64,000 bases of DNA, taken from Buchnera aphidicola (Aphis nerii) (GTDB taxonomy: Bacteria > Pseudomonadota > Gammaproteobacteria > Enterobacterales > Enterobacteriaceae). The position numbers and the translations under genes are program-made. Below, one piece after another: positions 31,164 through 42,655 of this stretch. Below the pieces are notes generated by a model, which saw only the letters and a list, made by a program, of their open reading frames with translations, was not told the DNA's origin and made no database searches. The stretch is taken from NCBI RefSeq assembly GCF_005083105.1, contig NZ_CP034885.1, positions 134,244-198,243 of the forward strand, given 5' to 3'. Each line of letters starts with the position of its first letter. The stretch's first letter is position 1.

Positions 31164-32506
31164 ATAAAAAAAATATTCGTATTGAAGAGACTCACCCACT
31201 GACATGGAGAATACGAAATGATAAAAAAACTGTTTGGATCGAAGAATATTCTAATAAAAATGGTTATGTTGCTTTTAAAAAAGCAATACATGAAATAACT
31301 CCAAAAAATATTGTTAATTTAATTAAAGAATCTGGTTTAAAAGGAAGAGGAGGTGCTGGTTTTTCTACTGGGTTAAAATGGAGTTTAATGCCAGATATTA
31401 TTAATCATAAAGAACATCGTTATTTACTATGTAATGCAGATGAGATGGAACCAGGTACTTATAAAGATAGATTTTTAATAGAGCAGTTGCCTCACCAGTT
31501 AATTGAAGGAATATTATTGTCTGCTTTTGCAATACAAGCTACTCGTGGTTATATTTTTTTGCGAGGAGAATATATTCAAGGTGAACATATTTTAAAAAAA
31601 GCTATACAAGAAGCAATCAATTTTGGTTATATTGGTTTAAATATTCTCAATAGTGGTTTTAGTTTCGATCTGTTTTTACATACTGGAGCTGGTCGTTATA
31701 TTTGTGGCGAGGAAACTGCTTTGATTAATTCATTAGAAGGTCGAAGAGCGAATCCTAGATCTAAACCTCCGTTTCCTGCAACTTTTGGATTATGGGGAAA
31801 ACCTACTTGTGTGAATAATGTTGAAACTTTATCTAATATTCCATCAATTATATTAAATGGTGTTGATTGGTATAAAAATTTATCTAAAAGTTCTGATGCT
31901 GGTACTAAATTAATGGGTTTTTCAGGAAGAGTTAATAATCCTGGTGTTTGGGAATTTCCTTTTGGTATCACTGCTCGTGAGATTCTAGAAGATTATGCGC
32001 TTGGCATGAAATCAGGTTATTCTTTAAAAGCATGGCAACCAGGTGGTGCAGGTACAGATTTTCTAACTGCAAAACACTTAGATTTATCTATGGATTTTAA
32101 TACTATTTCAAAAGCAGGTAGTCGTTTAGGAACAGGATTAGCTATGGCAGTTGACAATCAAATTAATATGGTTTCATTAGTCTATAATATAGAAAAATTT
32201 TTTGCTCGAGAATCATGTGGATTATGTACACCTTGTAGAGATGGATTACCTTGGATTGTTAAAATATTACATAGTTTAAAAAACAAAAAAGGTCAAATTA
32301 ATGACATAAAAAATTTAGAGCAATTATGTTTTTCTTTAAGTCCAGGAAAAACATTTTGTGCACATGCACCAGGAGCAATTGAACCGTTACAAAGTGCTAT
32401 GAAGTATTTTCGTTCAGAATTTGAAGATGGAATTGATATAAAACAATCAAATTTAAATAAAAATATTATCGGGATTCAATCTAATAAATTTAACTTAAAT
32501 CTTTAA
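31160..32506 (+). CDS. nuoF: NADH-quinone oxidoreductase subunit F
   Basis: 448 residues (E. coli 445). NuoF binds NADH and FMN and holds [4Fe-4S] cluster N3. The flavin/NADH-binding [13 protein letters not shown] is near residue 60. [10 protein letters not shown] near 94 and [12 protein letters not shown] near 178 follow. Cluster ligands are in [11 protein letters not shown] near 352 plus a later F-C-A-H-A cysteine. Its ATG overlaps the nuoE TGA (ATGA), indicating coupled translation. FMN would be supplied by RibF. Confidence 0.97.
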   Translation: MNKKNIRIEETHPLTWRIRNDKKTVWIEEYSNKNGYVAFKKAIHEITPKNIVNLIKESGLKGRGGAGFSTGLKWSLMPDIINHKEHRYLLCNADEMEPGTYKDRFLIEQLPHQLIEGILLSAFAIQATRGYIFLRGEYIQGEHILKKAIQEAINFGYIGLNILNSGFSFDLFLHTGAGRYICGEETALINSLEGRRANPRSKPPFPATFGLWGKPTCVNNVETLSNIPSIILNGVDWYKNLSKSSDAGTKLMGFSGRVNNPGVWEFPFGITAREILEDYALGMKSGYSLKAWQPGGAGTDFLTAKHLDLSMDFNTISKAGSRLGTGLAMAVDNQINMVSLVYNIEKFFARESCGLCTPCRDGLPWIVKILHSLKNKKGQINDIKNLEQLCFSLSPGKTFCAHAPGAIEPLQSAMKYFRSEFEDGIDIKQSNLNKNIIGIQSNKFNLNL

Positions 32507-32545
32507 TTTTAAATTTATTCTTAAAAAGTTTTGGAATATTCTATT

Positions 32546-35269
32546 ATGTCTAAAATTTATATCAATAATAAAAAATATTATGTAAGTGAATCTGATAATT
32601 TGTTAAAAGTATGTCTTTCAATTGGATTGGATATTCCTTATTTTTGTTGGCACCCTGAATTGGGTAGTATAGGATCTTGTCGACAATGCGCTGTAACACA
32701 ATATCATGATTTTTCAGATTCTCAAGGAAGATTAATTATGTCTTGTATGACTCCTATAACAAATGGATCTATTATTTCCACTAATGATACAATATCACAA
32801 ACATTTAGAAAAAATATAGTTGAACTTTTATTAACTAATCATCCTCATGATTGTCCTGTATGTGAGGAGGGTGGTAATTGTCATTTACAAGACATGACAG
32901 TAATAAATAAACACTATTCTAGAAATTATCGTTTTTTAAAAAGAACACATAAAAATCAATATCTAGGGCCATTTATTAAACACGAAATGAATCGTTGTAT
33001 TAGTTGTTATCGTTGTGTTAGATATTATAAAGATTATGCAGACGGAAATGATTTAAATGTTTATGGTGCTAATAGTAATATTTATTTTGGACGTATAGAA
33101 GATGGAGTTCTGGAAAACGAACATTCAGGTAATTTAGTAGAAATATGTCCGACTGGAGTATTTACTGATAAAACACATTCAAAAAAATATAATCGAAAAT
33201 GGGATATGCAATATGCTCCCAGTATATGTCAAAATTGCAGTGTAGGTTGTAATATTAGTATAGGAGAGCGATATGGTGAAATACGTCGTATAGAAAACCG
33301 ATATCATCAAAATATAAATCATTATTTTATTTGTGATTTAGGACGTTTTGGATATTCACAAAATTATTTAAAAAAACGTCCGAAAAATCCTTCTTATGTA
33401 GTTAATAATAAGTTAAATATATTAAATTTTAATGATGCAATAGAAAAGAGTGTAAATTTTTTTCAACATTATAAAAACGTAATTGGTGTTGGTTCTGTAC
33501 GTACTAGTATAGAAAACAATTTTGCATTACAAGAATTAGTAGGGGAAAAAAATTTTTCTCATGGCATGTCAATTAAAGAAGAGTCTTGTGTCAATTTAAT
33601 TTTAAGTGTTTTAAAAAATAATGAGTTTTATATACCTTCTTTAAAAGAAATTGAAAGTTATGATGTTATTTTAATTATAGGAGAAGATTTAACACAAACC
33701 TCTCCTCGTGTTGCTTTAGCAGTTCGTCAAGCTATTAAAAAAAGAGCTAAAGATATAGCTGTATTGAATGGAATTCCTAAATGGAATGCTTCTGTTGTAT
33801 CTAGTATTGCAGAAAATTATAAAAATTCTTTATTTATTACTCATACACATGAAACTAAATTAGATGATATTTCTGAATGGTGTTATTTTGGTTCAACATA
33901 TGATCAATCAAAGTTTGGTTCTGCAATAGCATATAATTTAGATCCAACACTTCCAATTGTTCAAGGTTTAAATTCTTATTTACTTGAAAAAGCCTCTCTT
34001 ATTTCAAAAAAATTGCTTAATGCAAAAAAAACATTAATTATTTCAGGTACACATTCATTCAGTACATCTATTATAAAAACAGCTATTAATATAGCTATAT
34101 CTATTAAAAAGAAAAAAGCTAATCATGTTGCTATGACTTTTTTAACTTCTTCTGCAAATACGTTAGGTTTAGCATTAATTGGAGGTATTTCAATAGAAGA
34201 AGCATTTAAACAACTTACTGAAAAAAAAGCAGATGCTGTAATATTTATGGAATACGATTTATATCGTTATATTTCTAAATATAATTGTGATATTTTTTTT
34301 AAAAATAAAAAAAATATTTTATCGATAGATCACCAATATACTAAAACTTATAAAAGTTCTGCAATTAATTTGCCCTGTCTGAATTTTTCAGAAAGTTCTG
34401 GAACCATAATAAATTTTGAAGGTAGAGCTCAGCGTTTTTTTCAAGTTTATGATCCAATGTTTTTTGATAAAGAAAACTGTCTTTATGAGAGTTGGAAATG
34501 GCTACATTTAATTAAATGTAAATCTTTAAATAAAAAGATATCTTGGTTTAATTTAGACGATGTTATTTTATCCTATACTAATAAATATGCTATATTTAAA
34601 AACATAAAAATATATTTACCTAATGCTGATTTCCGAATAAATAATCAAAAAGTTGCTCGATCTCCTAATCGTTATAGTGGTCGAACAGCCTTAAAATCTC
34701 ATATTAATATTCATGAATCTTCACAACCCAAAGATATCAATACTATGTTTTCTTTTTCAATGGAAGGTTTTAATCAACCCCATAAAGCTTTTTCATATAT
34801 TCCATTTGCTTGGTTTCCTGGTTGGAATTCACCACAAGCATGGAATAAATTTCAAGTAGAAGTTGGAAAAGAATTAATATCTGGAGATTCAGGTATTCGT
34901 TTATTTCAAGATAATAAAAAAATTTTAGATGCTTATTTGAATTTTAAAAATACTATTCAAAAAAAATGCTGGTATATAATTCCTTATTATAATATTTTTG
35001 GTAATGAAGAATTAACACAATATTCAGATACTATTCAAAAAAATATACCATTACCATATGTTTTAATTAGTGAAGCAGATGGGTTAGAAATAGGTTTAAA
35101 AAAACATTCTGTAATAGAATTTTATTGTTTAAATAAAATTTTTCGCTTAAATATACGATTTTCTAAGAATTTAAATAATAAACAAATTGGATTACCTATA
35201 GGAAGAAAAGGTTTTCCTATTGATCTTGTTGGAAAGAAAATCAAATATATAAGGGAATTTGTTAAATGA
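32546..35269 (+). CDS. nuoG: NADH-quinone oxidoreductase subunit G
   Basis: 907 residues from the ATG at 32546; a TTG at 32531 would add five. The E. coli protein is nearly the same size. The N-terminal domain binds several clusters: a [2Fe-2S] site with [15 protein letters not shown], the [12 protein letters not shown] region, [10 protein letters not shown] and a P-T-G cysteine. An extra cluster site C-Q-N-C-S-V-G-C with a later C-D-L-G-R, present in E. coli (N7), is also kept. The molybdopterin-type C-terminal domain (from about 220) is more diverged and carries no cofactor in the family. It overlaps nuoH by 4 bases. Confidence 0.96.
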   Translation: MSKIYINNKKYYVSESDNLLKVCLSIGLDIPYFCWHPELGSIGSCRQCAVTQYHDFSDSQGRLIMSCMTPITNGSIISTNDTISQTFRKNIVELLLTNHPHDCPVCEEGGNCHLQDMTVINKHYSRNYRFLKRTHKNQYLGPFIKHEMNRCISCYRCVRYYKDYADGNDLNVYGANSNIYFGRIEDGVLENEHSGNLVEICPTGVFTDKTHSKKYNRKWDMQYAPSICQNCSVGCNISIGERYGEIRRIENRYHQNINHYFICDLGRFGYSQNYLKKRPKNPSYVVNNKLNILNFNDAIEKSVNFFQHYKNVIGVGSVRTSIENNFALQELVGEKNFSHGMSIKEESCVNLILSVLKNNEFYIPSLKEIESYDVILIIGEDLTQTSPRVALAVRQAIKKRAKDIAVLNGIPKWNASVVSSIAENYKNSLFITHTHETKLDDISEWCYFGSTYDQSKFGSAIAYNLDPTLPIVQGLNSYLLEKASLISKKLLNAKKTLIISGTHSFSTSIIKTAINIAISIKKKKANHVAMTFLTSSANTLGLALIGGISIEEAFKQLTEKKADAVIFMEYDLYRYISKYNCDIFFKNKKNILSIDHQYTKTYKSSAINLPCLNFSESSGTIINFEGRAQRFFQVYDPMFFDKENCLYESWKWLHLIKCKSLNKKISWFNLDDVILSYTNKYAIFKNIKIYLPNADFRINNQKVARSPNRYSGRTALKSHINIHESSQPKDINTMFSFSMEGFNQPHKAFSYIPFAWFPGWNSPQAWNKFQVEVGKELISGDSGIRLFQDNKKILDAYLNFKNTIQKKCWYIIPYYNIFGNEELTQYSDTIQKNIPLPYVLISEADGLEIGLKKHSVIEFYCLNKIFRLNIRFSKNLNNKQIGLPIGRKGFPIDLVGKKIKYIREFVK

Positions 35270-36234
35270 AATACTTTGGAATAGATATATTCGAAATATT
35301 TTTAATTTTTTTAAAAATTATGTCATTTGTTGTTTTAATTGTATTTTTTTCAGCAATGCTCAGTATTTTTGAACGTCGATTATTAGCATTTTTTCAAAAT
35401 AGACATGGTCCTAATCGTGTTGGTTATTTTGGTAGTTTGCAATTATGTGCTGATATGATTAAAATTTTATTTAAAGAAGATTGGGTTCCAAAATTCAGTA
35501 AAAAATTTATATTTATTTTGTCTCCAGTTATATCTTTTGTTTCTTTATTATTCATAATTCCAATAATTCCATTTATTCCTAACCGTCCATTAATTAATTT
35601 AAATATAGGAATATTATTTTTTTTAATGATGGCAGGTTTATCTGTATATGCAATATTATTTGCGGGGTGGTCTAGTCATAATAAATATGCTTTGTTAGGA
35701 GCGATTCGCGCTTCTGCTCAAACTTTAAGTTATGAAGTTTTTTTAGGTTTGTCATTAATGGGTGTTGTTGCTCAATCAGGTTCGTTTAATATACTTGATA
35801 TTATAAATCATCAACAAAAAATATGGAATATTATACCTCAATTTTTTGGGTTTTTATCTTTTTTTATAGCTGGATTAGCTGTTTGTCATAGACATCCATT
35901 TGACCAACCTGAATCTGAACAAGAATTAGCTGATGGTTATCATATTGAATATTCTGGTATGAAGTTTGGTTTCTTTTTTATCGGAGAATATATTTCTATT
36001 GTTGCTATTTCATCTTTAATAACAGCATGTTTTTTAGGTGGATGTTTCGGTTTTGGAAAGCCTAGTTTTTTTTGGTTTTTTATTAAAATGATGTTTTTTA
36101 TTATTTTATTTATTTTAATTAGGGCATCTTTACCAAGACCAAGATATGATCAGATGTTGTCTTTTGGATGGAAAATATGTTTACCGTTAACATTGTTAAA
36201 CTTACTTGTAACAGCTTTTTTTGTATTAATATAA
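35266..36234 (+). CDS. nuoH: NADH-quinone oxidoreductase subunit H
   Basis: 322 residues (E. coli 325), a membrane subunit with about eight helices that joins the peripheral and membrane arms and forms much of the quinone channel. Family segments are [18 protein letters not shown] near residue 37-54, [10 protein letters not shown] near 147, [12 protein letters not shown] near 208-219, and [11 protein letters not shown] near 286. All acidic residues of the H-P-F-D-x-P-E-x-E loop are present. The ATG overlaps the nuoG TGA. No damage is seen. Confidence 0.97.
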   Translation: MKYFGIDIFEIFLIFLKIMSFVVLIVFFSAMLSIFERRLLAFFQNRHGPNRVGYFGSLQLCADMIKILFKEDWVPKFSKKFIFILSPVISFVSLLFIIPIIPFIPNRPLINLNIGILFFLMMAGLSVYAILFAGWSSHNKYALLGAIRASAQTLSYEVFLGLSLMGVVAQSGSFNILDIINHQQKIWNIIPQFFGFLSFFIAGLAVCHRHPFDQPESEQELADGYHIEYSGMKFGFFFIGEYISIVAISSLITACFLGGCFGFGKPSFFWFFIKMMFFIILFILIRASLPRPRYDQMLSFGWKICLPLTLLNLLVTAFFVLI

Positions 36235-36258
36235 ACTATGTTAAAAGAGATTTAATTT

Positions 36259-36801
36259 ATGAATTTAAAAAAAGTCATTATTGGATTTTTTACACAAATA
36301 AGAAGTATTTGTATGATTTTTTTGAATATATTTTCTAAATCTGAGACTAAATTGTATCCAGAAGAAAAAGTTTATTTACCTCCTAGATATCGTGGTCGTA
36401 TTATATTAACAAAAAATCTAGATGGAGATGAGCGTTGTGTTGCATGTAATTTATGTGCAGCAGTTTGTCCGGTCGATTGTATTTCTTTACAAAAATCTGA
36501 AAAAATAGGTGGTCGTTGGTATCCTGAATTTTTTAGAATTAATTTTTCTCGTTGTATTTTTTGTGGTTTATGTGAAGAAGCTTGTCCTACTGCTGCTATT
36601 CAATTAACTTCAGATTTTGAATTATCAGATTTTGAAAGGAGTAATTTAATATATGAAAAAAAAGATCTATTAATTTCTGGTCCTGGAAAATATCCTGATT
36701 ATGATTTTTATAATTTTTCTGGTGTACTTATTAATGGTAAAAAAACAGGTGAAACAAATATAGAATCATTGCCTGTTAATGTAAAAACTTTATTACCATA
36801 A
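36259..36801 (+). CDS. nuoI: NADH-quinone oxidoreductase subunit I
   Basis: 180 residues, as in E. coli. NuoI is an 8Fe ferredoxin-like subunit carrying clusters N6a and N6b, which pass electrons to NuoB. The two 4Fe motifs are complete: [12 protein letters not shown] near residue 60-71 and [12 protein letters not shown] near 99-110. The N-terminal amphipathic region and the P-P-R-Y-R-G-R segment match the family. It follows nuoH by 24 bases and precedes nuoJ, whose ATG has a good AAGGAG site. Confidence 0.97.
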   Translation: MNLKKVIIGFFTQIRSICMIFLNIFSKSETKLYPEEKVYLPPRYRGRIILTKNLDGDERCVACNLCAAVCPVDCISLQKSEKIGGRWYPEFFRINFSRCIFCGLCEEACPTAAIQLTSDFELSDFERSNLIYEKKDLLISGPGKYPDYDFYNFSGVLINGKKTGETNIESLPVNVKTLLP

Positions 36802-36820
36802 ATAAAAAGGAGATTATTAA

Positions 36821-37327
36821 ATGAATTTTGTTTTTTATACATGTTCTTTCATAGCGATTATTTCTACTTTTTTAGTAGTTATCCAGAAAAATGCAGTTTA
36901 TTCTTTGATATATTTAATAATTTCATTGTTATCAATATCAGGTGTTTTTTTTACCATTGGTGCTTTTTTTGCAGGTGCACTTGAAGTTATTATATACGCG
37001 GGAGCAATTATAGTTTTATTTGTTTTTGTAATAATGACACTTAATCTTGGTCAAAAAGATGAAATAAAAGAAAAAAAATATTTACATCCTATTTTTTGGA
37101 TTTTTCCAAGTATTTTAACATTGATTTTATTTATATCAATGACATATGTTATTTTTTTTCTTAAAAAACAAAAAATAAACTTTTTTTTAATGAACACTAA
37201 GATTATAGGTATTAGCTTATTTGGTCCTTATTTATTATTAGTTGAACTTTCATCTTTTCTTTTATTATCTGCCTTAATTGTGGTTTTTCATATTGGCACT
37301 GAAAAAAAATTAAATTCAAAAAAATAA
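36821..37327 (+). CDS. nuoJ: NADH-quinone oxidoreductase subunit J
   Basis: 168 residues (E. coli 184; shorter tail). A five-helix membrane subunit. Conserved segments are A-V-Y-S-L-I-Y-L near residue 25 and G-A-F-F-A-G-A-L-E-V-I-I-Y-A-G-A-I-I-V-L-F near 47-67. This third helix contains the pi-bulge glycines and the glutamate important for proton coupling in the family. The ribosome-binding site AAGGAG lies about 8 bases before the ATG. It sits between nuoI and nuoK in the standard order. Confidence 0.95.
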   Translation: MNFVFYTCSFIAIISTFLVVIQKNAVYSLIYLIISLLSISGVFFTIGAFFAGALEVIIYAGAIIVLFVFVIMTLNLGQKDEIKEKKYLHPIFWIFPSILTLILFISMTYVIFFLKKQKINFFLMNTKIIGISLFGPYLLLVELSSFLLLSALIVVFHIGTEKKLNSKK

Positions 37328-37361
37328 TCATAACTTATTAATTTCATAAGGATAACGATTT

Positions 37362-37664
37362 ATGATTTCTTTGTTTCATGGTTTATTTTTGTCATTAATA
37401 TTATTTATTTTGGGTTTAACATCTCTTATAGTTCGTCGTAATGTGTTATTTATGTTAATTGGTTTAGAAATTATGATGAATGCTGCTGCATTAGCCTTAG
37501 TTGTAGTCAGTACATATTGGAAGCAACCAGATGGATATATAATGTACATTCTTGCTATTACATTAGCAGGTTCGGAAGCTAGTATAGCATTGGCATTATT
37601 ACTTCAATTATATAGAAATAAAAAAACATTAAACATTAATGTTTTAAGTGAGATGAGTGGATGA
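37362..37664 (+). CDS. nuoK: NADH-quinone oxidoreductase subunit K
   Basis: 100 residues, equal to E. coli. NuoK is a three-helix membrane subunit of the MrpC family. The two membrane glutamates used in proton transfer are present: in [12 protein letters not shown] near residue 36 and in [10 protein letters not shown] near 72. An AAGGATAA element lies before the ATG. The gene overlaps nuoL by 4 bases (ATGA). Confidence 0.96.
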   Translation: MISLFHGLFLSLILFILGLTSLIVRRNVLFMLIGLEIMMNAAALALVVVSTYWKQPDGYIMYILAITLAGSEASIALALLLQLYRNKKTLNINVLSEMSG

Positions 37665-39493
37665 ATATTATTTTTTTAATAATTTTATTTCCATTAATTG
37701 GTTTCTTTATTTTATCTTTTTCACAGGGACTTCTTTCTAAAAGAAATATATCTAATATAGGGGTTTTTTCTATATTTTTATCTTTTCTTGTTACTACTTT
37801 TTATAGTATAACTTTTCTTAATTATTCTTCTAAATTTTTGGTTCAAACATTATGGCATTGGATAAATATTAATACAGTTAGAATAGATTGTAATTTGATT
37901 TTAGATGGTTTATCTTTAAGTATGTTAGAAGTTGTTACAGGAGTTGGTTTATTAATACACATTTTTTCTGTTTGGTATATGAAAGATAAAGAAGGATATT
38001 CGCGTTTTTTTTCTTATACTAATTTATTTATAGCAAGTATGTCTTTATTAGTGTTGGCAGATAATTTAATATTTATGTATATTGGATGGGAAGGTGTTAG
38101 TATATGTTCTTATTTATTAATTGGTTTTTATTATAAAAATATTATTAATAATAAATTTGCGTTAAAAGCTTTTATTTTGACACGAATTTCCGATATATTT
38201 TTAATTATTTCAATTTTTTTAATATATGAAAAATATGGTACGTTTAATTTTCAAAGAATTAGTTTTTTGTCAAATTTTATTTATACAGATACTGGAAGCA
38301 TAAGTTTAATAACATTACTTTTATTAATTGGTGTAATTGGTAAATCAGCACAATTTCCATTACAAACTTGGTTATCAGATGCTATGGTTGGACCATCTCC
38401 TGTTTCTGCTTTAATTCATGCTGCAACTATGGTAACAGTAGGTGTTTATTTAATAGCTCGAACACATTTTTTATTTTTATTAACGCCTGACATATTATAT
38501 TTAATAAGTTTTATTGGTGTTTTAACAATAGTATTTTCTAGTTTTTCTGCATTAGTTCAGACAGATATAAAACGTATTCTTGCATATTCTACTATGAGTC
38601 AAATAGGATATATGTTTTTATCATTAGGTGTAAAAGCATGGTCTGCTGCAATTACACATTTAGCTATGCATGCTATTTTTAAAACATTATTATTTTTATC
38701 GTCTGGTTCTTTGATTATATTATGTAAAAATGAAAAAAATATATTTAAAATTTCTCAAATGAACATAAATTGTCCTATTGTATGTGCTAGTTTTATTTTT
38801 GGTGGAGCATCTTTAATTTCGTTTCCATTAATTACAGCAGGTTTTTATAGTAAAGGTAATATTTTATTTAGTGTTTTACAAAGTGGTTATATTAATTTAT
38901 TTTTATTTGGCTTGCTTGGATCATTATTAACATCTATTTATACATTTAGAATGATTTTTGTTTTATTTTATAAATCTCGCTTTTCTCGTTTTTCGTATAA
39001 AAAAAATTTAACACATAATATACCATTGTTAATTTTATTAATATTTTCTACTGTATTTGGAATTTATTTAATACCTTCGTTATCTTTAATATTTCCTACA
39101 TTTGAACATTCTTTTAAAGAAAAATTTTTATTTGAATTAATATCTAGTTTTATATCACTTATTGGTATTTTTATTGCATATTATTTATGGATTAAAAATA
39201 CAAATTTAATTGTTAAAATACTAAAATTAAAATTTTTTAGATCTATATATTATTTTTTATTAAATGGATGGTTGTTTGATTTATTATATAATTTATTTTT
39301 TGTTAACTTATATTTATTTATTACTAATTTTTTATCATCAGATCCATTTAATAAAATTAATAGTTTTTTAATTAGTCTAATTAAAAAGTTTAATATGATT
39401 TTATTAAAAACTGTTAATGGAAACATAAAATGGTATATAGCATCAATGCTATTAGGTATTAATTTAATTTTTATATTAATTTTATTTTTATAA
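37661..39493 (+). CDS. nuoL: NADH-quinone oxidoreductase subunit L
   Basis: 610 residues (E. coli 613). NuoL is the distal antiporter-like proton channel of the membrane arm. Family residues are visible in [17 protein letters not shown] near 140-156 (key glutamate), [11 protein letters not shown] near 227 (key lysine), [15 protein letters not shown] near 243, and the H-A-I-F-K-T-L-L-F region near 336. The long amphipathic helix region and final transmembrane helix at the C-terminus are present, though AT-driven drift is strong after residue 450. There is a 72-base gap before nuoM. Confidence 0.96.
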   Translation: MNIIFLIILFPLIGFFILSFSQGLLSKRNISNIGVFSIFLSFLVTTFYSITFLNYSSKFLVQTLWHWININTVRIDCNLILDGLSLSMLEVVTGVGLLIHIFSVWYMKDKEGYSRFFSYTNLFIASMSLLVLADNLIFMYIGWEGVSICSYLLIGFYYKNIINNKFALKAFILTRISDIFLIISIFLIYEKYGTFNFQRISFLSNFIYTDTGSISLITLLLLIGVIGKSAQFPLQTWLSDAMVGPSPVSALIHAATMVTVGVYLIARTHFLFLLTPDILYLISFIGVLTIVFSSFSALVQTDIKRILAYSTMSQIGYMFLSLGVKAWSAAITHLAMHAIFKTLLFLSSGSLIILCKNEKNIFKISQMNINCPIVCASFIFGGASLISFPLITAGFYSKGNILFSVLQSGYINLFLFGLLGSLLTSIYTFRMIFVLFYKSRFSRFSYKKNLTHNIPLLILLIFSTVFGIYLIPSLSLIFPTFEHSFKEKFLFELISSFISLIGIFIAYYLWIKNTNLIVKILKLKFFRSIYYFLLNGWLFDLLYNLFFVNLYLFITNFLSSDPFNKINSFLISLIKKFNMILLKTVNGNIKWYIASMLLGINLIFILILFL

Positions 39494-39565
39494 AAAATTT
39501 AGTTCATTAATTATCTCAAAGTTTTTAATGAAATAGTTTATATAAATCATAGGAATATATATCTG

Positions 39566-41095
39566 ATGTTGCTTTCTTTATTGATTATCATTCCATTTTT
39601 TAGTGGTTTTATTTCTTTTTTTTCTTTTAAATTTAATAAATATATTAGTCGTTATATTGCTTTAATAAGTTTAATATTAACATTTTTAGTTTTTATTAAA
39701 ATATGGATATGTGTAGATTTTAAAATATATCAATTAGATCATTATCCTCATTGGAATTATGAATTGATACTACCTTGGATACCTAGATTTGGAATTGAGT
39801 TTCATTTAGCAGTTGATAGTTTTTCAATTATCATGTTATTTTTAACTTTTTTTTTAGGTATAATTGCTATTTTATGTTCATGGAATGAAATTAAAAAAAA
39901 TCAAGGATTTTTTTATTTTAATGTTATGTTAGTTTTAACTGGAGTTATCGGTATTTTTATTGCTTGTGACTTATTTTTATTTTTCTTTTTTTGGGAAATT
40001 ATATTAGTTCCTATGTATTTTTTAATATCACTATGGGGGAACAATAAAAAAGATAAAAAAAATTCTATACATGCTGCTAATAAATTTTTTATATATGCAC
40101 AAATATCTGGCTTAATAATGTTAATGTCAATTTTGTTATTAGTTTTTAGCTATTATCAAAAGACGCATATTTTAACATTTAATTATAATTTATTGATATT
40201 TAGTTCAGTTAATTTATATATACAATATCTTGTTATGTTTGGTTTATTTGTTGCATTTATTATTAAAATGCCTATTGTTCCATTTCATGGGTGGTTATTA
40301 AATTTTCATTGTGAATCTTCATATTGTGGTACAGTAGACATAATTGGTGCTTTATTAAAAATAGCTCCTTACGCGATGTTACGTTATAGTATGACAATTT
40401 TTCCAAATACAATACAAAAATTTGCTCCAATTGCAATGGTATTAGGTTTATTTAGTATTTTTTACGGAGCATTACTTGCATTTTCTCAAACAAATATTAA
40501 ACGTTTAATTGCATATGCCTCAATTTCTCATATGGGTTTAATATTAGTTGCTATTTATAGTAATAGTGAAATTGCTTTTCAAGGAGTGGTTATACAAATA
40601 CTATCTAATAGCATATCTACTGCTGCCTTATGTATTATATCTGGACAAATTTATAAATATTTTAAAACACACAATATTCTTGAAATGGGGGGTTTTTGGT
40701 CTAATATTTATTGGATTCCTGCTTTTTCTTTATTTTTTGCTTTAGCAAATTTAGGTCTTCCAGGAACAGGTAATTTTATTGGTGAATTTTTAATTTTGTT
40801 TGGAATATTTAAAACATATTCCATTGTTTCAATTTTTGCAGTTATAAGTATTCTTTTTTCTTCAATTTATTCGTTATATATGATTCAAAGAATTTATTAT
40901 GGTCCTGTTAAAAAAAATTGTTCAACATTATTTCCTAATATTAAAGAAATTTTGATACTAATAATATTAGTTTTATCATTAATTTTTTTAGGTTTAATGC
41001 CTCAAAAAATATTAAATATTTCACAAGATACTATATCTTCTATATATTATTTTCAAAAAGAGTTTATTAATTCTATTTTAAAGATAAGGTTATGA
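39566..41095 (+). CDS. nuoM: NADH-quinone oxidoreductase subunit M
   Basis: 509 residues, E. coli length, the second antiporter-like subunit. Characteristic segments are the W-I-P-R-F-G-I-E-F-H-L-A-V-D near 70, F-F-F-W-E-I-I-L-V-P-M-Y-F near 137-149 (key glutamate) and K-M-P-I-V-P-F-H-G-W-L near 233 (key lysine). A-Y-A-S-I-S-H-M-G near 317 and G-L-P-G-T-G-N-F-I-G-E near 400 follow. Fourteen or so hydrophobic segments are evident. An 'AGGA' lies upstream of the ATG. It ends 6 bases before nuoN. Confidence 0.96.
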   Translation: MLLSLLIIIPFFSGFISFFSFKFNKYISRYIALISLILTFLVFIKIWICVDFKIYQLDHYPHWNYELILPWIPRFGIEFHLAVDSFSIIMLFLTFFLGIIAILCSWNEIKKNQGFFYFNVMLVLTGVIGIFIACDLFLFFFFWEIILVPMYFLISLWGNNKKDKKNSIHAANKFFIYAQISGLIMLMSILLLVFSYYQKTHILTFNYNLLIFSSVNLYIQYLVMFGLFVAFIIKMPIVPFHGWLLNFHCESSYCGTVDIIGALLKIAPYAMLRYSMTIFPNTIQKFAPIAMVLGLFSIFYGALLAFSQTNIKRLIAYASISHMGLILVAIYSNSEIAFQGVVIQILSNSISTAALCIISGQIYKYFKTHNILEMGGFWSNIYWIPAFSLFFALANLGLPGTGNFIGEFLILFGIFKTYSIVSIFAVISILFSSIYSLYMIQRIYYGPVKKNCSTLFPNIKEILILIILVLSLIFLGLMPQKILNISQDTISSIYYFQKEFINSILKIRL

Positions 41096-41101
41096 TACAT
41101 A

Positions 41102-42556
41102 ATGATAATAAATCTAAAAGAATTAACCGCTTTATTTCCCTTATTGATTTTAATAGCAAGTGTAGTAATAGTTATGTTATATATTGCTTATAAGCGAAAT
41201 CATTTTATAATTTTTCTACTTAGTATATTTGGTTTAATTATAACATTATTTTCATTATGTTTTTTATTTTCAAATGTTCCTATTGATGTTACTAGTTTAT
41301 TTCATATTACTAAATATTCTATTTTGTACATTAGTATTATTTTAATTTCTAGTATTGCTACTTGTATTTTTTCATATAGGTGGCTCTTAAATTATCCTTT
41401 TAATAAAGAAGAATTTTACTTACTTCTTCTTCTATCAACATTAGGTTCAATTTGTTTGACTATTTCTAGTCACATGTCATCAATGTTTATTAGTATTGAA
41501 TTAATGTCATTACCGATTTTTGGTTTAATTGGTTATTCAAATTATGTAAAATATTCTTTAGAAGCATCTTTTAAATATCTTATTTTATCTTCTATATCTT
41601 CTGCATTTTTATTACTTGGTATTGCTTGGATTTATGCAATTTCTGGTAATCTTAGTATTTCATATATAAACCATGTTTTATTATTTGCATCTAGTAATGA
41701 AAAACTGGTTTTATTATTTGGAATACTAATGGTATTAGTTTCTTTTTTATTTAAATTATCATTAGTTCCATTTCACTTATGGACATCTGATATATATCAA
41801 GGAACGCCTTCTTCGATTTTATCATTTTTTTCTGTTTCAGGAAAAGTCGCACTTTTTAGTGTTTTATTAAATATATTTTCATATAAATCCATTATTAACA
41901 ATGAAATATTATATTTTATAATATCATTAGTAAGCATTTTTTCTATATTATTTGGAAATTTGATGGCTATTTTCCAATCTAATATTAAAAGATTCTTTGG
42001 ATATTCATCAATATCACATTTAGGTTATTTATTAATAATATTGCTTGTTTTAAAAAATAGTTATGTTTTTTCTTTAGAAACAACATTCATTTATTTGTTT
42101 AACTATTTATTTATTAATATTGCATATTTTGGTGTTATTCATTTTTTTTCAAATTCATCTAATGATATAGATACAATAAGTTCATATAAAGGTTTGTTTT
42201 GGTCGCAACCTCTTCTTAGTAGTATTTTTACAATTGTTTTACTTTCTCTGGCTGGAATTCCTATGACCTTAGGTTTTATTGGAAAGTTTTATATTTTATC
42301 TATTATAATAAAACATCATTTATGGTTAATTGGTTTTATTTTTATATTTGGAACTATATTAGGTATTTATGGTTATTTTAGATTAATTATTAATTTATAT
42401 TTGAAATCATCAGATAAATTATTGAATAGTCAAATTATATCTAATATTTGTATTAGCAATTTATCTAAAATTTTAATATTATTTTCTGGAATAATTTTGT
42501 TAATATTAGGATTATATCCAAATCCGTTAATATATTTAATAAAATTAACTGAATAA
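41102..42556 (+). CDS. nuoN: NADH-quinone oxidoreductase subunit N
   Basis: 484 residues (E. coli 485), third antiporter-like subunit, next to NuoK in the membrane arm. Conserved residues appear in I-S-I-E-L-M-S-L-P-I-F-G-L near 130 (key glutamate), K-L-S-L-V-P-F-H-L-W-T-S-D near 217 (key lysine), Y-S-S-I-S-H-L-G-Y near 300 and L-A-G-I-P-M-T-L-G-F-I-G-K near 382. It closes the nuo operon; no clear terminator hairpin follows. The 99-base gap to the alx start contains a TTGACA at 42630-42635 but no matching -10. Confidence 0.96.
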   Translation: MIINLKELTALFPLLILIASVVIVMLYIAYKRNHFIIFLLSIFGLIITLFSLCFLFSNVPIDVTSLFHITKYSILYISIILISSIATCIFSYRWLLNYPFNKEEFYLLLLLSTLGSICLTISSHMSSMFISIELMSLPIFGLIGYSNYVKYSLEASFKYLILSSISSAFLLLGIAWIYAISGNLSISYINHVLLFASSNEKLVLLFGILMVLVSFLFKLSLVPFHLWTSDIYQGTPSSILSFFSVSGKVALFSVLLNIFSYKSIINNEILYFIISLVSIFSILFGNLMAIFQSNIKRFFGYSSISHLGYLLIILLVLKNSYVFSLETTFIYLFNYLFINIAYFGVIHFFSNSSNDIDTISSYKGLFWSQPLLSSIFTIVLLSLAGIPMTLGFIGKFYILSIIIKHHLWLIGFIFIFGTILGIYGYFRLIINLYLKSSDKLLNSQIISNICISNLSKILILFSGIILLILGLYPNPLIYLIKLTE

Positions 42557-42655
42557 TATATGATTAATAATTATATATTGTTTTATTATAAAAATTTGAC
42601 TATTTATTAATAGTTTTTCTTAAAATCAATTGACAATTAAATAAAGAGTTATTTA